Positions 5,197 to 7,017 of a stretch of 7,017 nucleotides of DNA are shown in pieces (within the stretch, counting starts at the first letter, position 1; every line of letters begins with the position of its first letter). Made by a program: the position numbers and the translations under genes. This stretch comes from an uncultured Bacilli bacterium (GTDB taxonomy: Bacteria; Bacillota_I; Bacilli_A; RFN20; CAG-826). The notes under the pieces were generated by a model. It saw only the letters and a list, made by a program, of their open reading frames with translations. It made no database searches and was not told where the DNA came from. The stretch covers positions 1-7,017 of the forward strand of contig CALVRY010000059.1 of the NCBI GenBank assembly GCA_944358755.1. The letters run 5' to 3'.

Positions 5197-7017
5197 TCAA
5201 TTTTTTTCTAAAATTTCAAGGATTTTGAAATATTCATATTCGAGTTCACTTTTTCTGTCAGCTAACTCATCAATCTTTTTATAATCTTCAAAATCGTTCG
5301 ATAATTCTTCATCTATAAAAGATAATTCGTCTTCAATTTCTTTAGCGCGATTTTTATATTCAATGATTTTATTATTTGATAATTTTTCTTTCTTTTCAAT
5401 CTTGTCATAAACTAAGTTTTCTTTCGCTTCTACTTTCTTTTCTACATCTTCATTTTTAGTTTTTTCAGCAAAAGTTTTATCAAACATTAGTTTAAAATCG
5501 TCATAATTTCCTTCACTTACAATACACTTATCTCTTGATAAATAAAGAACAAAATCAGCTAAAGAATTAATAAAATAACGATCATGAGAAATAAAAATAA
5601 TTGCGCCTTTATACTCTTTTAAAGCATTTAATAAACATTCTTTTGTAACTAAATCTAAATGGTTTGTAGGTTCGTCCAAAATCAAAACATCATAATCTGA
5701 TAACGAAAGGTCGCATAAAACCAATCTCATTCTTTCGCCATTAGAAAGTAATGTGCAATTTTTAAAAACATCTTCTTTTTTGAACAAAAATCTACCAAGT
5801 GCCGTTCTCAATTCCTTATCTAATTTAGTAGGATATTTTTTTCTTAAATAATCAAGACAAGTATCTTTTGATACAAATTCATAATCATTTTGTTTAATAT
5901 AACCTATTTTTAGCTCTCTTAAATATTTAATTTCGCCACTTTTTAAAGGTAAGTCGTGCATTATTGCTTTTACGAGTGTAGTTTTTCCAATTCCATTATC
6001 GCCAATAATCGCTAAATGATCTTTCCCATATAAAGTGAAAGAAAATGGTGGGAACAAAACAGAATCATATCCAGCAGAAACATTATTAAATTCGATTAAA
6101 CCCTTATTTTTTAAATTGCTGCCTTCAATATGAAATTTGATATTTTTATTTTCTTTAGTTGGTTTTTCGATATGACGTGCTTCAAGTTTTTCAAGTTTAT
6201 GAACTCTATCTTTAGCTCTTCCTACAAATCGAGGTTTTGGCATATAAAACTCAATAAATTTCTTTAAGCGAGCCATCTCTTCCTCTTCTTTTTCATATTG
6301 AGCAAGAAGATTTTGGTATTTTATTTCTTTTTCTTTCAAATAATTGTCATAACTCATGTTATAAGTTGTTACAACATGATTTTCTAAATCTAAAATTTTG
6401 TTCGCAAGTGTGTTTAAAAAATATCTATCGTGAGAAATGAACAAAATTGTGCCTTTATAATCTTTTAAATAATTTTCAAGCCATTCAATTGTCGAAATAT
6501 CAAGATGATTTGTAGGTTCATCTAATAATAAAACGTCATAATCAACTAAAAGTAACTTAATAAAGGCGATTTTCATTCTTTCACCACCACTTAAAGTTTT
6601 TATTTTTTCGTTTAACAATTCTTCAGGAAAACGAAAACGTGATACATATTCTTCGATTTTATTATCAATATTAAATGCGCCTTTACTTGTTAAATCTTCA
6701 AGTAATTGATTATAGTCTTCTAAATCTTTTTCAGTTGAATTTTCACCAAGTTTTTCGCCAAGTTTATTTAACTTTTCTAAATCTTTTTTTAGGATTGAAA
6801 ATGGCAATTCTAATTCTTCTCTAACAGTGTGGTTTACATCACTTATCGCGTCTTGATTTAAGTATCCGATTTTAATTCCATTTAATATTGAAATATCTCC
6901 AACTTTATCTTCTTTAGCGACGAGTGTTGGTTCTTCTTCGTTTAATATAAGCTTAAAAATAGTTGTTTTACCAACTCCATTTGAACCGACCAAAGCAACT
7001 TTTTCACCTTTATTAAT
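5197..7017 (-). CDS. ABC-F family ATPase (YdiF/Uup-like), 5'-partial
   Basis: 606 codons plus a TGA stop are visible; the N terminus is beyond the window. Counted from the first visible residue, the first ATPase domain has Walker A GSNGVGKTT (11-19), signature LSGGE (142-146), Walker B LLLDEPTNHLD (163-173) and ISHDR (194-198). A charged, helical linker of about 80 residues follows (near 220-298). The second domain has GDNGIGKTT (339-347), LSNGE (424-428), LILDEPTNHLD (445-455) and ISHDR (476-480). A Lys/Glu-rich coiled coil ends the protein (about 544-606). There are no membrane segments, so this is not a transporter. ABC-F proteins bind the ribosomal E site and act in translation or antibiotic protection. 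The ordinary linker length and C-terminal coiled coil favour a housekeeping role over resistance, but this is inference. The TTG at 6993 is not the start: in-frame residues INKGEKVA precede it as part of the first domain. Confidence 0.93.
   Translation of the reverse strand: MNKGEKVALVGSNGVGKTTIFKLILNEEEPTLVAKEDKVGDISILNGIKIGYLNQDAISDVNHTVREELELPFSILKKDLEKLNKLGEKLGENSTEKDLEDYNQLLEDLTSKGAFNIDNKIEEYVSRFRFPEELLNEKIKTLSGGERMKIAFIKLLLVDYDVLLLDEPTNHLDISTIEWLENYLKDYKGTILFISHDRYFLNTLANKILDLENHVVTTYNMSYDNYLKEKEIKYQNLLAQYEKEEEEMARLKKFIEFYMPKPRFVGRAKDRVHKLEKLEARHIEKPTKENKNIKFHIEGSNLKNKGLIEFNNVSAGYDSVLFPPFSFTLYGKDHLAIIGDNGIGKTTLVKAIMHDLPLKSGEIKYLRELKIGYIKQNDYEFVSKDTCLDYLRKKYPTKLDKELRTALGRFLFKKEDVFKNCTLLSNGERMRLVLCDLSLSDYDVLILDEPTNHLDLVTKECLLNALKEYKGAIIFISHDRYFINSLADFVLYLSRDKCIVSEGNYDDFKLMFDKTFAEKTKNEDVEKKVEAKENLVYDKIEKKEKLSNNKIIEYKNRAKEIEDELSFIDEELSNDFEDYKKIDELADRKSELEYEYFKILEILEKN

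Noticed and set aside
6991..6993. TTG as start codon of the ABC-F gene
   Set aside because: The frame continues upstream to the window edge with INKGEKVA, which is part of the strand leading into Walker A. A start here would remove the beginning of the first ATPase domain.
1..7017. Mycoplasma-type genetic code (TGA = Trp) because of the low GC content
   Set aside because: All tryptophans in the recognised proteins are TGG, and the ABC-F gene ends at a TGA in the expected place for its C-terminal coiled coil.
1..7017. Mobile elements, CRISPR arrays, phage genes or defence systems
   Set aside because: No transposase, integrase, terminal repeats, regularly spaced repeats or nuclease domains were seen on either strand. 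The gene set is metabolic plus one translation factor.

Overview
The window is strongly AT-rich and comes from a bacterium. Shine-Dalgarno sites of the AAGGAG type, poly-A/T hairpin terminators, and a codon usage rich in Lys, Asn, Ile and Glu fit a low-GC Firmicute or a relative such as Erysipelotrichia or an RF39/Izemoplasma-like gut lineage; this placement is inference. All tryptophans in the long reading frames are TGG and the ABC-F gene ends in TGA. The genetic code is therefore the standard one, which argues against Mycoplasma or Spiroplasma.

Left part (1-3770, minus strand): a tight three-gene operon, read right to left. First comes a 753-residue flavin/iron-sulfur oxidoreductase of the 2-enoate reductase / 2,4-dienoyl-CoA reductase type. 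Next is the large catalytic subunit of an aconitase X (AcnX, DUF521) hydro-lyase. Last is the start of the AcnX small swivel subunit (DUF126), cut by the window edge. Each junction is a TAA stop, one base, then ATG, so the genes are very probably co-transcribed and translationally coupled. A dehydratase next to an enoate reductase suggests a pathway that removes water from a hydroxy acid and then reduces the double bond. The substrate cannot be read from the sequence.

Middle (3771-3953): a 183-bp divergent control region with one candidate promoter in each direction, an 8-bp inverted repeat around the leftward -10, and a 9-bp direct repeat. Rightward from it runs a 398-residue protein of the L-fucose/L-arabinose isomerase-like family (COG2407 type), with no assigned substrate. 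Its divergent position suggests, but does not prove, a shared function or shared control with the AcnX operon.

Right part (5151-7017): a 12-bp hairpin with T-runs on both sides ends the isomerase-like gene and, read the other way, the convergent gene. That gene encodes an ABC-F ATPase with two nucleotide-binding domains, probably a housekeeping ribosome-associated factor of the YdiF/Uup type. Its 5' end lies beyond the window. No tRNA, rRNA, CRISPR array, insertion sequence or integration site was seen.
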